A stretch of DNA of 64,000 nucleotides from Gilvimarinus xylanilyticus (GCF_024195295.1 NZ_JAMFTH010000003.1:69501-133500), one strand, 5' to 3'. Shown: positions 36,512 to 44,622, counted from the stretch's first letter. Numbers and translations are program-made. The notes: generated from the letters alone by a model not told the origin.

Positions 36512-36545
36512 AAAAGGCCCACCTGGCAACAGGCGGGCCTTTTTC
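36512..36545 (+). terminator. Terminator of glnA
   Basis: AAAAGGCCC(A)CCTG-GCAA-CAGG(C)GGGCCTTTTT forms a stem of about 13 bp with one mismatch and a stable GCAA tetraloop, ending in a T-run. It starts 33 nt after the glnA stop. Confidence 0.92.
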
Positions 36546-36598
36546 TTTACCTCACAAAGCGCTATGGTTAACAACAATATCAACGGGAACCCACGACT

Positions 36599-37132
36599 AT
36601 GCGCTTTCTCACTGCCCTAAGCATTATGACCCTGGCCCTAACCGCCCAGGCGGAGGTGTACAAGTCTGTCGATAAATACGGCAATGTCACCTATACCGAC
36701 GACCCCAGCAGCGTAGAAAAATACGGTGACAAGGCCGAAAAAGTAGAGGTGCGCCCCACCAATGTGCTGCCCGCCGGCGACCCTATAAAGCTTCAGGCCC
36801 CGCGCGAAGAGCGCTCGCAATCAGAAGACGAGGGCCCCCAATACAATGTGCGCATTGTCAGCCCCACCAATGAACACACAGTCACGCCCGGGCAGCGGGA
36901 CTTAATTATCGCGGTGGCCACCGAACAGCCTCTGGGTGGCGGCGCCAAATTCGCCTACTTTATGGACGGTGAACTACTGGGCACCACGACCGATAACAAC
37001 TACTCTATTCGCGAGATTTTTCGCGGCGAACACCAAATCCGGGTAGAGGTTCACAACGCCCAGGGCGAAACCCTCTCCAGCAGCGAGTCGGTCACGGTTT
37101 ACGTGCATCGCGCCTCTCGCCTGTCACCCTAG
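36599..37132 (+). CDS. DUF4124 domain-containing periplasmic protein
   Basis: A 177-residue exported protein. A signal peptide (about 1-18, TLALTAQA) precedes the DUF4124 domain (EVYKSVDKYGNVTYTDDPSS, about 19-55). The rest (about 75-175) looks like an Ig-like or beta-sandwich domain: VRIVSPTNEHTVTPGQRDLI and VEVHNAQGETLSSSESVTV. Function is unknown; such genes are often next to glnA-ntrBC in gammaproteobacteria. The stop codon TAG is part of the CTAG target of the MITE inserted immediately after it, so the reading frame is unchanged. Confidence 0.9.
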   Translation: MRFLTALSIMTLALTAQAEVYKSVDKYGNVTYTDDPSSVEKYGDKAEKVEVRPTNVLPAGDPIKLQAPREERSQSEDEGPQYNVRIVSPTNEHTVTPGQRDLIIAVATEQPLGGGAKFAYFMDGELLGTTTDNNYSIREIFRGEHQIRVEVHNAQGETLSSSESVTVYVHRASRLSP

Positions 37133-37492
37133 GGCCTGTTCACACTAATTAGATGCAGCCTGTTGCGACTAAAAATTCGCCAATTAAGGCGCGAGGAGAG
37201 TGGTTTGGTCACTCCAAATGAACGATGAGCAAAGCTTACCGCATCCTGCTCTCGCGCCTCACCTGCGTCCATGCAGGCGACGAAGAGTGGCGGATTTTTA
37301 GCCGCAACCCGAATACTTACATGGACGTAAGGTATTAGAGCAATGCAGGAGCAATTGCCGAGGGCTGGAGCCAGTTTTGTCCCCAGCGTTGTTGCCGATC
37401 GCTTATTTGGAACAACCAAACTTCGCTCACGGCGCCTAGCTGGAAACAAAACTGGCTTCCAGCTAGGCGCATTTAATTAGTGTGAACAGGCC
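37133..37492. mobile_element. 360-bp MITE with 19-bp terminal inverted repeats
   Basis: The element starts GGCCTGTTCACACTAATTA (37133-37151) and ends with its exact reverse complement (37474-37492). It is flanked by CTAG on both sides (37129-37132 and 37493-37496), a likely 4-bp target duplication as made by IS5-type transposases. Inside, 37162-37182 pairs with 37288-37308 (19 of 21), 37369-37380 with 37446-37457 (12 of 12), and 37432-37445 with 37457-37470 (14-bp perfect stem). No transposase frame is present, so it must depend on one in trans. Confidence 0.82.
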
Positions 37493-37620
37493 CTAGCGTC
37501 CTGTCCGACTATTTAGTTTTTAACGCCCTTGCTATAGGGGATCATTCCTGCACCCTGCTCTCCGACAATCCGCGTAATTGCAGCGCCTAGGGCTGCGGTT
37601 ACGCCCCAAAATATCCCTTC

Positions 37621-37637
37621 AGCACCATTGTTGTGCA
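37621..37637 (+). promoter_or_regulatory. NtrC site upstream of ntrB
   Basis: AGCAC-CATTGTT-GTGCA matches 9 of 10 positions of the TGCAC-N7-GTGCA dyad, the best single NtrC site in the window. It is 130 bp before the ntrB start and about 97 bp upstream of a possible sigma-54 start, suggesting autoregulation of ntrBC. Confidence 0.6.
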
Positions 37638-37699
37638 CACCCTCACCCCTTACACTGCTTTTAGAGCCTTAAACGCCCTAATAACGCACCATTTTAAAT

Positions 37700-37714
37700 T
37701 GGTTTGTTAATTGC
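37700..37714 (+). promoter_or_regulatory. Possible sigma-54 promoter of ntrBC
   Basis: TGGTTTGTTAATTGC has the -24 GG and a perfect -12 TTGC at the right spacing, but CAC after the GG is TTT. The start would be near 37726, 41 nt before ntrB. It is supported mainly by the NtrC site upstream. Confidence 0.4.
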
Positions 37715-37766
37715 ATGGTGCACCTTTATATAACACCGCATCGCGGTACAACCCTTAGGTAATCGT

Positions 37767-38840
37767 GTGACATCTCAAGATATTCACAAGCCACTGCTCG
37801 ACAGCCTGAGCACCGCCATTATTCTACTGGACAGCCATTTGCAGCTGTGCCACATGAACCCGGCGGCCGAGGCACTGCTGTCTATCAGCTGTGATCGCTG
37901 CCGCGGCGAGGCTATTACCCACTTTTTCCACGAGTCCTCGGACACCCCTGGCGAGCTGCTGCACGCCGCCCGTCAAGTGCATCACTACACCAAGCGCCAC
38001 GCCGAATGGCAGCTGCTCAATGGCGAGCAGATCACGGTAGACTATACCGTTACCCCCTTCGCCGATAACGAGGGGCTGGTTATTGAGATCCTCCCCATCG
38101 ACCGACTGCTGCGCATATCGCGCGAAGAAATGCTGACCTCTTCCCAGGAAACCACCCGGGTACTAATTCGTGGCATGGCCCACGAAATCAAAAACCCTCT
38201 GGGCGGCATTCGCGGGGCGGCGCAACTGCTGGCGCGCGAGCTACCGGATCAGGATCTGGCGGAATACACCAGCATTATTATTGACGAAGCGGACCGCCTG
38301 CGGAATTTGGTGGATCGCATGCTGGGCCCCAACCAGCTGCCGGAAGTGGCCAACCTGAACGTTCACGAGGTCCTGGAGCGCGTCGCCACCATGATTCGCG
38401 CCGAGAGCGATGGCAGGGTAAGAATCGCGCGGGACTATGACCCCAGCATTCCCGATATACGCGGCGATAAAGAACAGCTGATTCAGGCACTGCTCAATAT
38501 TGCCCGCAACGCGATGCAGGCGATGGACGAGCACCAGACACCTAACCCGACGCTAACCTTCCGCACCCGGGTGCGGCGCCAGTACACCATCGGCCGCCGC
38601 CATCATCCACTGGTGGTGCATATGGAGGTTATCGACAACGGCCCCGGCATTCCCGAGGCCATGGTCAAACAGATTTTCTACCCCATGATTTCCGGTCGCG
38701 CCGAGGGCACGGGCCTGGGGCTGACCATATCACAGCACTTGATTCACCAGCACAACGGCCTGATCGAGTGCCACAGCGAACCCGGGGAGACACGCTTTAG
38801 CCTGTACTTACCCATGGATCCTCCTTCAACTACCACTTAA
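37767..38840 (+). CDS. ntrB: Nitrogen regulation sensor kinase NtrB
   Basis: NtrB (GlnL) is the cytoplasmic kinase/phosphatase that phosphorylates NtrC when PII reports nitrogen shortage. The 357 residues start at GTG 37767. A PAS domain (about 10-115, LSTAIILLDSHLQLCHMNPA) is followed by the HisKA motif GMAHEIKNPLGGIRGAAQLL (phospho-His near 138) and the ATPase domain with N-box ALLNIARNAMQAM, DNGPGIP and the GTGLGL loop. No membrane helix is present, as expected. It is 16 nt before ntrC. The MITE and an NtrC-like site lie upstream. Confidence 0.96.
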   Translation: MTSQDIHKPLLDSLSTAIILLDSHLQLCHMNPAAEALLSISCDRCRGEAITHFFHESSDTPGELLHAARQVHHYTKRHAEWQLLNGEQITVDYTVTPFADNEGLVIEILPIDRLLRISREEMLTSSQETTRVLIRGMAHEIKNPLGGIRGAAQLLARELPDQDLAEYTSIIIDEADRLRNLVDRMLGPNQLPEVANLNVHEVLERVATMIRAESDGRVRIARDYDPSIPDIRGDKEQLIQALLNIARNAMQAMDEHQTPNPTLTFRTRVRRQYTIGRRHHPLVVHMEVIDNGPGIPEAMVKQIFYPMISGRAEGTGLGLTISQHLIHQHNGLIECHSEPGETRFSLYLPMDPPSTTT

Positions 38841-38856
38841 TCTGTGAGAATTCGCC

Positions 38857-40278
38857 ATGCAGAAGTCTAATCACGTATGGATTATTGATGACGACCGCTC
38901 AATTCGCTGGGTTTTAGAAAAAGCGCTGCTCAGCGCCGGTATTCAAACCCGCACCTTCGACACCGCCGACAGTGCTCTGCAGCAGCTGGGCCGCGAAGTA
39001 CCCGACGCCATTGTCAGTGATATTCGCATGCCCGGCATGGACGGTCTGGGCCTGCTGTCTAACCTGCACAACAATCATCCCGAGGTGCCGGTTATCATCA
39101 TGACCGCTCACTCCGACCTGGACAGCGCCGTGGCCGCCTACCAGGGCGGCGCCTTCGAATACCTGCCCAAACCTTTTGATGTGGACGAGGCGGTGGCGGT
39201 GGTGCAGCGCGCCCTGGCCCACGCCGAAGAGCAAAAGTCCGAGCGCACTCATACCGATACAGTGGAAATCGACACCGAGATTATCGGTGAGGCGCCCGCC
39301 ATGCAGGAAGTGTTTCGCGCCATCGGGCGGCTGTCGCAATCGAACATTACGGTGTTAATTAACGGCGAGTCCGGCACCGGTAAAGAGTTAGTGGCACGCG
39401 CACTACACCGCCACAGCCCGCGTCGCAACGAACCATTTATCGCTCTTAATATGGCCGCCATTCCCAAGGATCTAATGGAATCAGAGCTGTTCGGGCACGA
39501 AAAAGGCGCTTTTACCGGCGCCGCGACCCAGCGCCAGGGCCGTTTTGAACAGGCTAATGGCGGCACCCTGTTTTTGGACGAAATTGGCGATATGCCCGCC
39601 GAAACCCAAACCCGGCTGCTGCGGGTACTGGCCGATGGCGAGTTCTACCGCGTGGGTGGCCACACCCCGGTCAAGGTGGATGTACGCATTATCGCCGCCA
39701 CTCACCAAGACCTGGAAAACCTGGTGACCGACAACCGTTTCCGCGAGGACTTGTTCCACCGCTTAAACGTTATTCGCATTCACATCCCCAAGCTGGCCAA
39801 CCGCCGCGAGGATATCCCCAAGCTGTCGCAATTCTTTTTGCAAAAAGCCGCCGGCGAGCTGGACGTGGACACCAAAATCCTGCTGCCGGAAACCGAAGAC
39901 TTTCTCTGCAGCCTGCCCTGGCCTGGCAATGTGCGTCAGCTGGAAAATACCTGCCGCTGGATTACGGTGATGGCCTCGGGGCGCGAAGTGCACACCGAAG
40001 ACCTACCCCCCGAGCTGATGGACAACAAAGAGGGCAACGCCCCCGCCGACGATTGGGAAAAAGCTCTACGCCACTGGGCCGACCAGGCGCTGGCACGCGG
40101 CCATCACCAGCTGCTCAGCGAAGCGGTGCCCACCTTCGAGCGCGCCTTGATTGAAACCGCGCTTAAATACACCGCCGGTCGCAAACGCGACGCCGCTAAC
40201 CTGCTGGGCTGGGGCCGCAATACCCTGACCCGCAAATTGAAAGAGCTGGATATGGCCGGAGAAGAAGAGGCGGGATAG
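38857..40278 (+). CDS. ntrC: Nitrogen regulation response regulator NtrC
   Basis: NtrC (GlnG) is the enhancer-binding activator of sigma-54 RNA polymerase for nitrogen genes. Its 473 residues have a receiver domain (about 5-120) with WIIDDDRS and Asp55 in IVSDIRMPGMDG, an AAA+ domain with Walker A GESGTGKE, the sigma-54 contact loop EKGAFTGA and Walker B GGTLFLDEIGD, and a C-terminal Fis-type helix-turn-helix (TAGRKRDAANLLGWGRNTLT). All key parts are intact. Sites resembling its target lie upstream of glnA, nrtA, amt and ntrB in this window. A heptamer-repeat hairpin follows the stop codon. Confidence 0.97.
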   Translation: MQKSNHVWIIDDDRSIRWVLEKALLSAGIQTRTFDTADSALQQLGREVPDAIVSDIRMPGMDGLGLLSNLHNNHPEVPVIIMTAHSDLDSAVAAYQGGAFEYLPKPFDVDEAVAVVQRALAHAEEQKSERTHTDTVEIDTEIIGEAPAMQEVFRAIGRLSQSNITVLINGESGTGKELVARALHRHSPRRNEPFIALNMAAIPKDLMESELFGHEKGAFTGAATQRQGRFEQANGGTLFLDEIGDMPAETQTRLLRVLADGEFYRVGGHTPVKVDVRIIAATHQDLENLVTDNRFREDLFHRLNVIRIHIPKLANRREDIPKLSQFFLQKAAGELDVDTKILLPETEDFLCSLPWPGNVRQLENTCRWITVMASGREVHTEDLPPELMDNKEGNAPADDWEKALRHWADQALARGHHQLLSEAVPTFERALIETALKYTAGRKRDAANLLGWGRNTLTRKLKELDMAGEEEAG

Positions 40279-40288
40279 AGCCTTGAGC

Positions 40289-40318
40289 CGTCCGACGTCG
40301 GATGCCTGACGTCGGACG
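40289..40318. repeat. Heptamer array forming an 11-bp hairpin after ntrC
   Basis: From 40290 it reads in units of seven: GTCCGAC GTCGGAT GCCTGAC GTCGGAC. The ends pair as a perfect 11-bp stem (40289-40299 with 40308-40318) around an 8-nt loop. It begins 10 nt after the ntrC stop. No T-run follows. Confidence 0.7.
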
Positions 40319-40374
40319 CATATAACACCTATCAGGCCCAATCCTCACAGCCTGGATCACACCGAAGGTTTGTG

Positions 40375-40402
40375 CGTCAGACGTCAGACCTCAGTCATCC
40401 GA
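40375..40402. repeat. Degenerate heptamer array before agcS
   Basis: Units of seven: CGTCAGA CGTCAGA CCTCAGT CATCCGA. The words are the reverse complement family of those after ntrC (TCTGACG, TCGGATG). It lies in the 188-nt interval between ntrC and agcS. Confidence 0.6.
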
Positions 40403-40466
40403 CACGCCCGTTCAGCGTTCAAAATGTTACCCTAACCCCAAAATCAAAAACCGACCGGGGACTTCC

Positions 40467-41834
40467 GTGGAAAAACTACTGGAACAATTCGTCGCCTTTA
40501 TGTGGGGCCTGCCGCTGATCATTCTGCTGGTAGGGGGCGGTTTATTTTTCCTGCTCTACAGTCGCGCTCTGCCCTACCGACACTTTGGCCACGGCTTCGC
40601 GATTCTTACCGGCCGCTACGATAACGATTCCGATAAAGGCACCTTAAGTCACTTTCAGGCACTTGCCACCGCTCTTTCGGGCACGCTGGGCCTGGGCAAT
40701 ATCGCAGGTGTTGCCCTGGCGATCACCGCTGGCGGTCCCGGCGCGGTTTTCTGGATGTGGCTAACCGCCATCGTGGGCATTGCCACCAAGTTTTTTACCG
40801 CTACGGCGGCAGTGCAATTTCGCGGCAAAGATTCCTTGGGGCAACTCCAGGGCGGCCCCATGTATGTGATTCGCGAAGGCCTGGGTAAAAAGTGGCTTTG
40901 GCTAGCGGGCTTTTTTGCCATTGCCGGACTCTGCGGTACTCAACCGGTCTTTCAAATTAACCAGCTGGTGGCCATGCTGCGCACCTCGGTGGCCTTCCCT
41001 TTAAACCTAGCCAGCGAACAAAACCATTTACTCTTTGACGCAGGCATGGGCGTACTGGCGGCGCTGCTGGTGTTTTCCGTGATCAGCGGCAGCCTACCCC
41101 GCGTGGGCAAGGTCACGGCTCGCCTAGTGCCCGCCATGGTGGTGGGATACATGCTTATGACTGCCGGGGTTTTGCTGACGCACGCAAGCGAGATACCCGC
41201 CGCCTTCGCCCTGATCTTTAACGATGCCTTTACCGGCCAGGCGCTCGCGGGTGGCGCTCTGGGCAAAGTGATTCAAGTGGGAGTGAGTCGCGGCGCTTTC
41301 TCTAACGAGGCGGGGATAGGCACCGAGTCCATGGCGCACGGCGCGGCGCGCACCAACGAACCCGTACGTGAAGGCCTGGTCGCCATGACCGGTCCGGTTA
41401 TCGATACCTTAATTGTCTGCACCTGCACGGCGCTGGCGATTTTAATTACCGGCGTCTGGCAAAGCGGTGACGGCGATGGTGTCACCCTGACAGCCAATGC
41501 CTTTTCCGATACCTACGGCCTGTGGGGCCCCATTTTACTGACGGTGATGGTGATCTTTCTCAGCCTCAGCACCATCACTACTTTCTGGTACTACGGCAGC
41601 AAATGCCTGGGTTTTTTAATTGGCGCCCAACACCAGCATCATTATGTGTGGGCCTACTGCCTGCTTATTGTGCTGGGCAGCATTGGCTCGGTGAATATGA
41701 TCTTTAACTTCCTTATCGGCATGTATGCGGCCATGGCAATACCTACGATGGTATCGGCACTGTTATTGGCCCCTAAAATTATGGATGCCGCCAGAGACTA
41801 TTTCGCGCGGCAGAAGAATACGGATAACGGATAA
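40467..41834 (+). CDS. Sodium:alanine/glycine symporter (AgcS family)
   Basis: A 455-residue secondary transporter that takes up alanine or glycine with sodium. It shows the family words GNIAGVALAITAGGPGAVFWMW, split over helices one and two of the LeuT-like core, GGPMYVIREGLGKKW, and SRGAFSNEAGIGTESMAHGA in the middle. About eleven membrane helices are seen. The start is a GTG with a weak ribosome site (GGGGACTTCC). The last two codons and stop are built from a CGGATAA heptamer array. Amino-acid uptake next to ntrBC fits nitrogen scavenging, though the array and spacing suggest a separate transcript. Confidence 0.93.
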   Translation: MEKLLEQFVAFMWGLPLIILLVGGGLFFLLYSRALPYRHFGHGFAILTGRYDNDSDKGTLSHFQALATALSGTLGLGNIAGVALAITAGGPGAVFWMWLTAIVGIATKFFTATAAVQFRGKDSLGQLQGGPMYVIREGLGKKWLWLAGFFAIAGLCGTQPVFQINQLVAMLRTSVAFPLNLASEQNHLLFDAGMGVLAALLVFSVISGSLPRVGKVTARLVPAMVVGYMLMTAGVLLTHASEIPAAFALIFNDAFTGQALAGGALGKVIQVGVSRGAFSNEAGIGTESMAHGAARTNEPVREGLVAMTGPVIDTLIVCTCTALAILITGVWQSGDGDGVTLTANAFSDTYGLWGPILLTVMVIFLSLSTITTFWYYGSKCLGFLIGAQHQHHYVWAYCLLIVLGSIGSVNMIFNFLIGMYAAMAIPTMVSALLLAPKIMDAARDYFARQKNTDNG

Positions 41835-41862
41835 CGGATAACGGATAACGGATAACGGATAA
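41821..41862 (+). repeat. Six perfect CGGATAA tandem heptamers at the end of agcS
   Basis: Six identical 7-bp copies run without interruption. The agcS stop TAA is in the second copy. Because seven is not a multiple of three, TAA appears in every frame within 21 bp, so copy-number changes still give a stop nearby. Confidence 0.95.
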
Positions 41863-41900
41863 TTGTGCGCAATCCGCAAAAAAACAAAAGGATAAAAACA

Positions 41901-42497
41901 ATGGACTCCGCCAGCCTGACGCCTTACCTGGCATCCAGCGAGTATATTGATTGGCACAGCGAAAACGTGCAACAACAAAGTAAAGCCCTGACTCGCGGTT
42001 TAACGACAGACACCGACAAAGCCCGCGCTTGCTTTACGTTCGTTCGCGAGGACATTGCGCACAGCTGGGATTATCAACGCAACCCAGTCACCTGCAAAGC
42101 CTCCGATGTATTGCACCACAAAACAGGCTACTGCTACGCCAAAAGTCATTTACTCGCAGCGCTTTTGCGGGCGGCCGGAATACCGGCCGGGCTTTGCTAT
42201 CAGCGCCTGACCATTGGCAATACACCCCCCTTTTGCCTGCACGGATTGAACGCCGTATACCTGAAAGAGTTTGGCTGGCACCGAATCGACGCACGCGGCA
42301 ACAAGGCTGGAGTTACTGCGGAGTTTTGCCCGCCACACGAATCGCTCGCCTTTCCCATTGTCACGCCGGGCGAAGCTGACCTTGCGGAAATATGGGCCGA
42401 GCCCCTGCCGATCATTACCGAATGCTTGACCACCCACAAAACCTGGCAAGGCGTAGCAGAGAACCTTCCCGACATCTCACAAGGAGAACAAGGATGA
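41901..42497 (+). CDS. Transglutaminase-like cysteine protease-fold protein
   Basis: A 198-residue cytoplasmic protein with the transglutaminase-like core. The catalytic triad is recognisable: cysteine in HHKTGYCYAKSHLLAALLRA (about 72-91), histidine in KEFGWHRIDARGNK and the aspartate three residues on. The ATG at 41901 follows AAGGAT; the open frame to 41865 begins in repeat DNA. Its stop overlaps the next start (ATGA). Proteins of this type are usually uncharacterised amide hydrolases or transferases; the substrate is unknown. Confidence 0.85.
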   Translation: MDSASLTPYLASSEYIDWHSENVQQQSKALTRGLTTDTDKARACFTFVREDIAHSWDYQRNPVTCKASDVLHHKTGYCYAKSHLLAALLRAAGIPAGLCYQRLTIGNTPPFCLHGLNAVYLKEFGWHRIDARGNKAGVTAEFCPPHESLAFPIVTPGEADLAEIWAEPLPIITECLTTHKTWQGVAENLPDISQGEQG

Positions 42498-42739
42498 AAT
42501 TTTCAAAACAGGAAAAAGAAATTATCGTCACAAAAATTCAGGGCTATTTCCGCGACGAGCTGGATCAAAGTATTGGCAGTTTCGACGCGCAGTTTTTGTT
42601 GGACTTTTTTGCCGAGGAAATTGGCCCCTATTTTTACAATCGCGGCCTCTATGATGCCGCCGCGGTCTTAGATGAAAAAATGGATTCTATTACCGACGCG
42701 ATTATAGAAATTGAAAAACCGACGGAATTTGTACGGTGA
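42494..42739 (+). CDS. DUF2164 family protein
   Basis: An 81-residue acidic, helical protein. The family signature is clear: KFSKQEKEIIVTKIQGYFRD followed by LDQSIGSFDAQFLLDFFAEE and GPYFYNRGLYDAA. AGGAG lies just upstream of the ATG. It overlaps the preceding gene by 4 nt and the following acetyltransferase gene by 4 nt (GTGA). Function of the family is unknown; it may be a small partner protein. Confidence 0.88.
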   Translation: MKFSKQEKEIIVTKIQGYFRDELDQSIGSFDAQFLLDFFAEEIGPYFYNRGLYDAAAVLDEKMDSITDAIIEIEKPTEFVR

Positions 42740-43212
42740 TTACGATAATTCGTGCGGACTACAACAAACGACAACACGGTGATGATATCCTCACGCTTTT
42801 GGATGCTTATGCCCGCGACCCTATGGGAGGCGGCCAACCACTAAGCGTTTACACCCGCGAACACTTAATAAGCCAACTTGCACAATATAACGGTATTTCC
42901 CTCATCGCCTATAACGGAGGAAAAGCCGTGGGGCTTCTTAACGCTTTTACTGGTTTTTCCACCTTCGCTTGCAAGCCGCTGATTAATATTCACGATTTAA
43001 CGGTACTGCCCGACTACCGAGGTCGCGGCATTAGCATGCTACTGCTGAATAAAATTGAGGAAATCGCCCGCGAAAACGACTGCTGTAAATTAACCTTGGA
43101 AATCCTAAGCGGAAACAAAATAGCCGCCTCAGCCTATAAAAAATTCGGCTTCAGCGGCTACGAGCTAGACCCGCAAGCGGGCCGGGCGGAGTTTTGGGAG
43201 AAGAAGATTTAA
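42736..43212 (+). CDS. GNAT family N-acetyltransferase
   Basis: A 158-residue acetyl-CoA-dependent transferase. The acetyl-CoA-binding motif A is seen in IHDLTVLPDYRGRGISMLLL (about 87-106), with the P-loop-like RGRGIS, and motif B in AASAYKKFGFSGYELD. The substrate is unknown. It begins at a GTG overlapping the DUF2164 stop, so three genes form one coupled unit. It converges with fadL across a heptamer-repeat hairpin. Confidence 0.9.
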   Translation: MITIIRADYNKRQHGDDILTLLDAYARDPMGGGQPLSVYTREHLISQLAQYNGISLIAYNGGKAVGLLNAFTGFSTFACKPLINIHDLTVLPDYRGRGISMLLLNKIEEIARENDCCKLTLEILSGNKIAASAYKKFGFSGYELDPQAGRAEFWEKKI

Positions 43213-43221
43213 GCACTGAAC

Positions 43222-43287
43222 GGAAGCGTCGGATGACGGAGGTCGGATGTCTGACGCTTCCGACCTCAGACATCCGACGTCAGACAC
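43222..43287. repeat. Heptamer array with nested hairpins between convergent genes
   Basis: The interval reads in degenerate heptamers, for example CGTCGGA TGACGGA GGTCGGA TGTCTGA, then GACCTCA GACATCC GACGTCA GACACCT. Two exclusive stems are possible: 43242-43254 with 43266-43278 (13 bp perfect) and 43222-43230 with 43253-43261 (9 bp perfect). It probably ends transcription from both sides. Confidence 0.7.
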
Positions 43288-43296
43288 CTGCCCTTA

Positions 43297-44622
43297 TCAG
43301 AACTTCCAATTCACCTGCGCGCCAATAATATCCACCGAAGCATCGAACTCACCGGCTAAACGGGTGGGTGTGCCAATAGGCGTCGCACCGGATTCATCCA
43401 GCTCGGCTTCGTCCACAAACAGGTGAGCGTAGCTGAAATCGAAAGAGATGTGCTCGGATAACGGCCAGTGAACCCCGGCCGCTAGCCAAGTGCGGTCGGC
43501 ATCGGGGATGCGGGGGCTGACATACTCGGGGTTATCCTGCGGTGTTTCATCCAGCGCGACCCCAAAGCGCCACTGCAAATGCCCATCCCGGCCCAAGGTT
43601 GTCCCCAGGGCGTAACGCATGGTGTCGTCATACTGCAAATTCAACGCATCCACCGGCGCGCCATTATCGGTCACCACGGCAATATTTTTAATACTGCTCC
43701 ATTCGGTTTGCGCAATATCGGCGTGAATTTTCCAACTGGGGGATAACGCCTGACTGAAACTTAAAGTATAGGTGTCGGGCAGCTTAACCGAAGCCGTAAT
43801 ACCGCCCTGCAGCGCTGTCAGCGAACCATAACATCCTGTACCGGTGGTAATGCCCGTGGGCAAGGGGTAACCGGCGCCCGGGCTACAGGCCGCATTCAAA
43901 TCGAAGCTGGCATCGCCATCCAGAGTAAACTCGCCGCCTTCGCGCCAGACGAAACCAATACTGGTGCTTTCACTGGGGGTAAATAAAACACTGGCGTCGA
44001 GAATATAGTCATCGTCGTCGCCCTTAATTTTCGCGCTGCTGTCGGTGCTGGGGTCTGGGGCGACGCCCAGAGTCGAGTCAAACTGGTTTTCCAGGGTCGC
44101 TTCGATGGTTTGATAGTTCACCCCCAGACCCAGCGAGATCATATCGCTCACCGCCCAGGCAGCGGTGACATTAAGGTTTACCACCTCAAGCTCGCTGTCG
44201 GTGGCCGAGTAGCGTCCCGCCCACTGATCGTCAAAGCGGCTGGCCAGGCCAAAGGGCGCATTGACACCGAAACCCACCGCAAAGCTATCGGACAGCGGCG
44301 CCACCAGATACACATTGGGGATGTAGCCATTTTCTTCCGTTGAACCGTCGCCGCCGGAAAAGCTGGAGCCATTGTCGTGGAAGTCAGCATTGGTGGCGAC
44401 CACATTTAAACCACCGGTAAAAGTGAGCCGGTCGAGCTTGGTCATACCCGCCGGGTTAAAAAATACGGTACTGGCATCGGCAATATCCGACCCGGTCCCG
44501 GCAAAGGCTTTGCCCAGCTGGGCGGGGCTTTGCTCTAACAACTGGAAGGACGCACCATGGGTGAGACCGCTGAGAGAAGCCAGGGCCGTGAATAATGCAG
44601 CTCTTTTAAATTTATTATCCAT
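43297..44622 (-). CDS. fadL: Outer-membrane long-chain fatty acid transporter FadL/OmpP1 family
   Basis: A 441-residue outer-membrane beta-barrel for uptake of long-chain fatty acids or other hydrophobic compounds. The signal peptide (about 1-24, ending LTHGA) is followed by the FadL hatch and first strand: SFQLLEQSPAQLGKAFAGTG and the NPA motif in VFFNPAGMTKL. Strand-like alternation continues and the protein ends with ...AQVNWKF, a C-terminal aromatic residue as needed for barrel insertion. Substrate specificity is not known. It is a single gene on the minus strand. Confidence 0.92.
   Translation of the reverse strand: MDNKFKRAALFTALASLSGLTHGASFQLLEQSPAQLGKAFAGTGSDIADASTVFFNPAGMTKLDRLTFTGGLNVVATNADFHDNGSSFSGGDGSTEENGYIPNVYLVAPLSDSFAVGFGVNAPFGLASRFDDQWAGRYSATDSELEVVNLNVTAAWAVSDMISLGLGVNYQTIEATLENQFDSTLGVAPDPSTDSSAKIKGDDDDYILDASVLFTPSESTSIGFVWREGGEFTLDGDASFDLNAACSPGAGYPLPTGITTGTGCYGSLTALQGGITASVKLPDTYTLSFSQALSPSWKIHADIAQTEWSSIKNIAVVTDNGAPVDALNLQYDDTMRYALGTTLGRDGHLQWRFGVALDETPQDNPEYVSPRIPDADRTWLAAGVHWPLSEHISFDFSYAHLFVDEAELDESGATPIGTPTRLAGEFDASVDIIGAQVNWKF

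Noticed and set aside
35259-36512. 417-codon open frame antisense to glnA
   Set aside because: It lies wholly opposite glnA, whose strong codon bias keeps stops out of that frame. The translation is His/Val/Phe-rich with no recognisable domain and no ribosome site.
37133-37449. 106-codon minus-strand frame inside the MITE
   Set aside because: It has no transposase-like motif (no DDE pattern or helix-turn-helix) and spans the element's stem-forming sequence, so it is unlikely to be coding.
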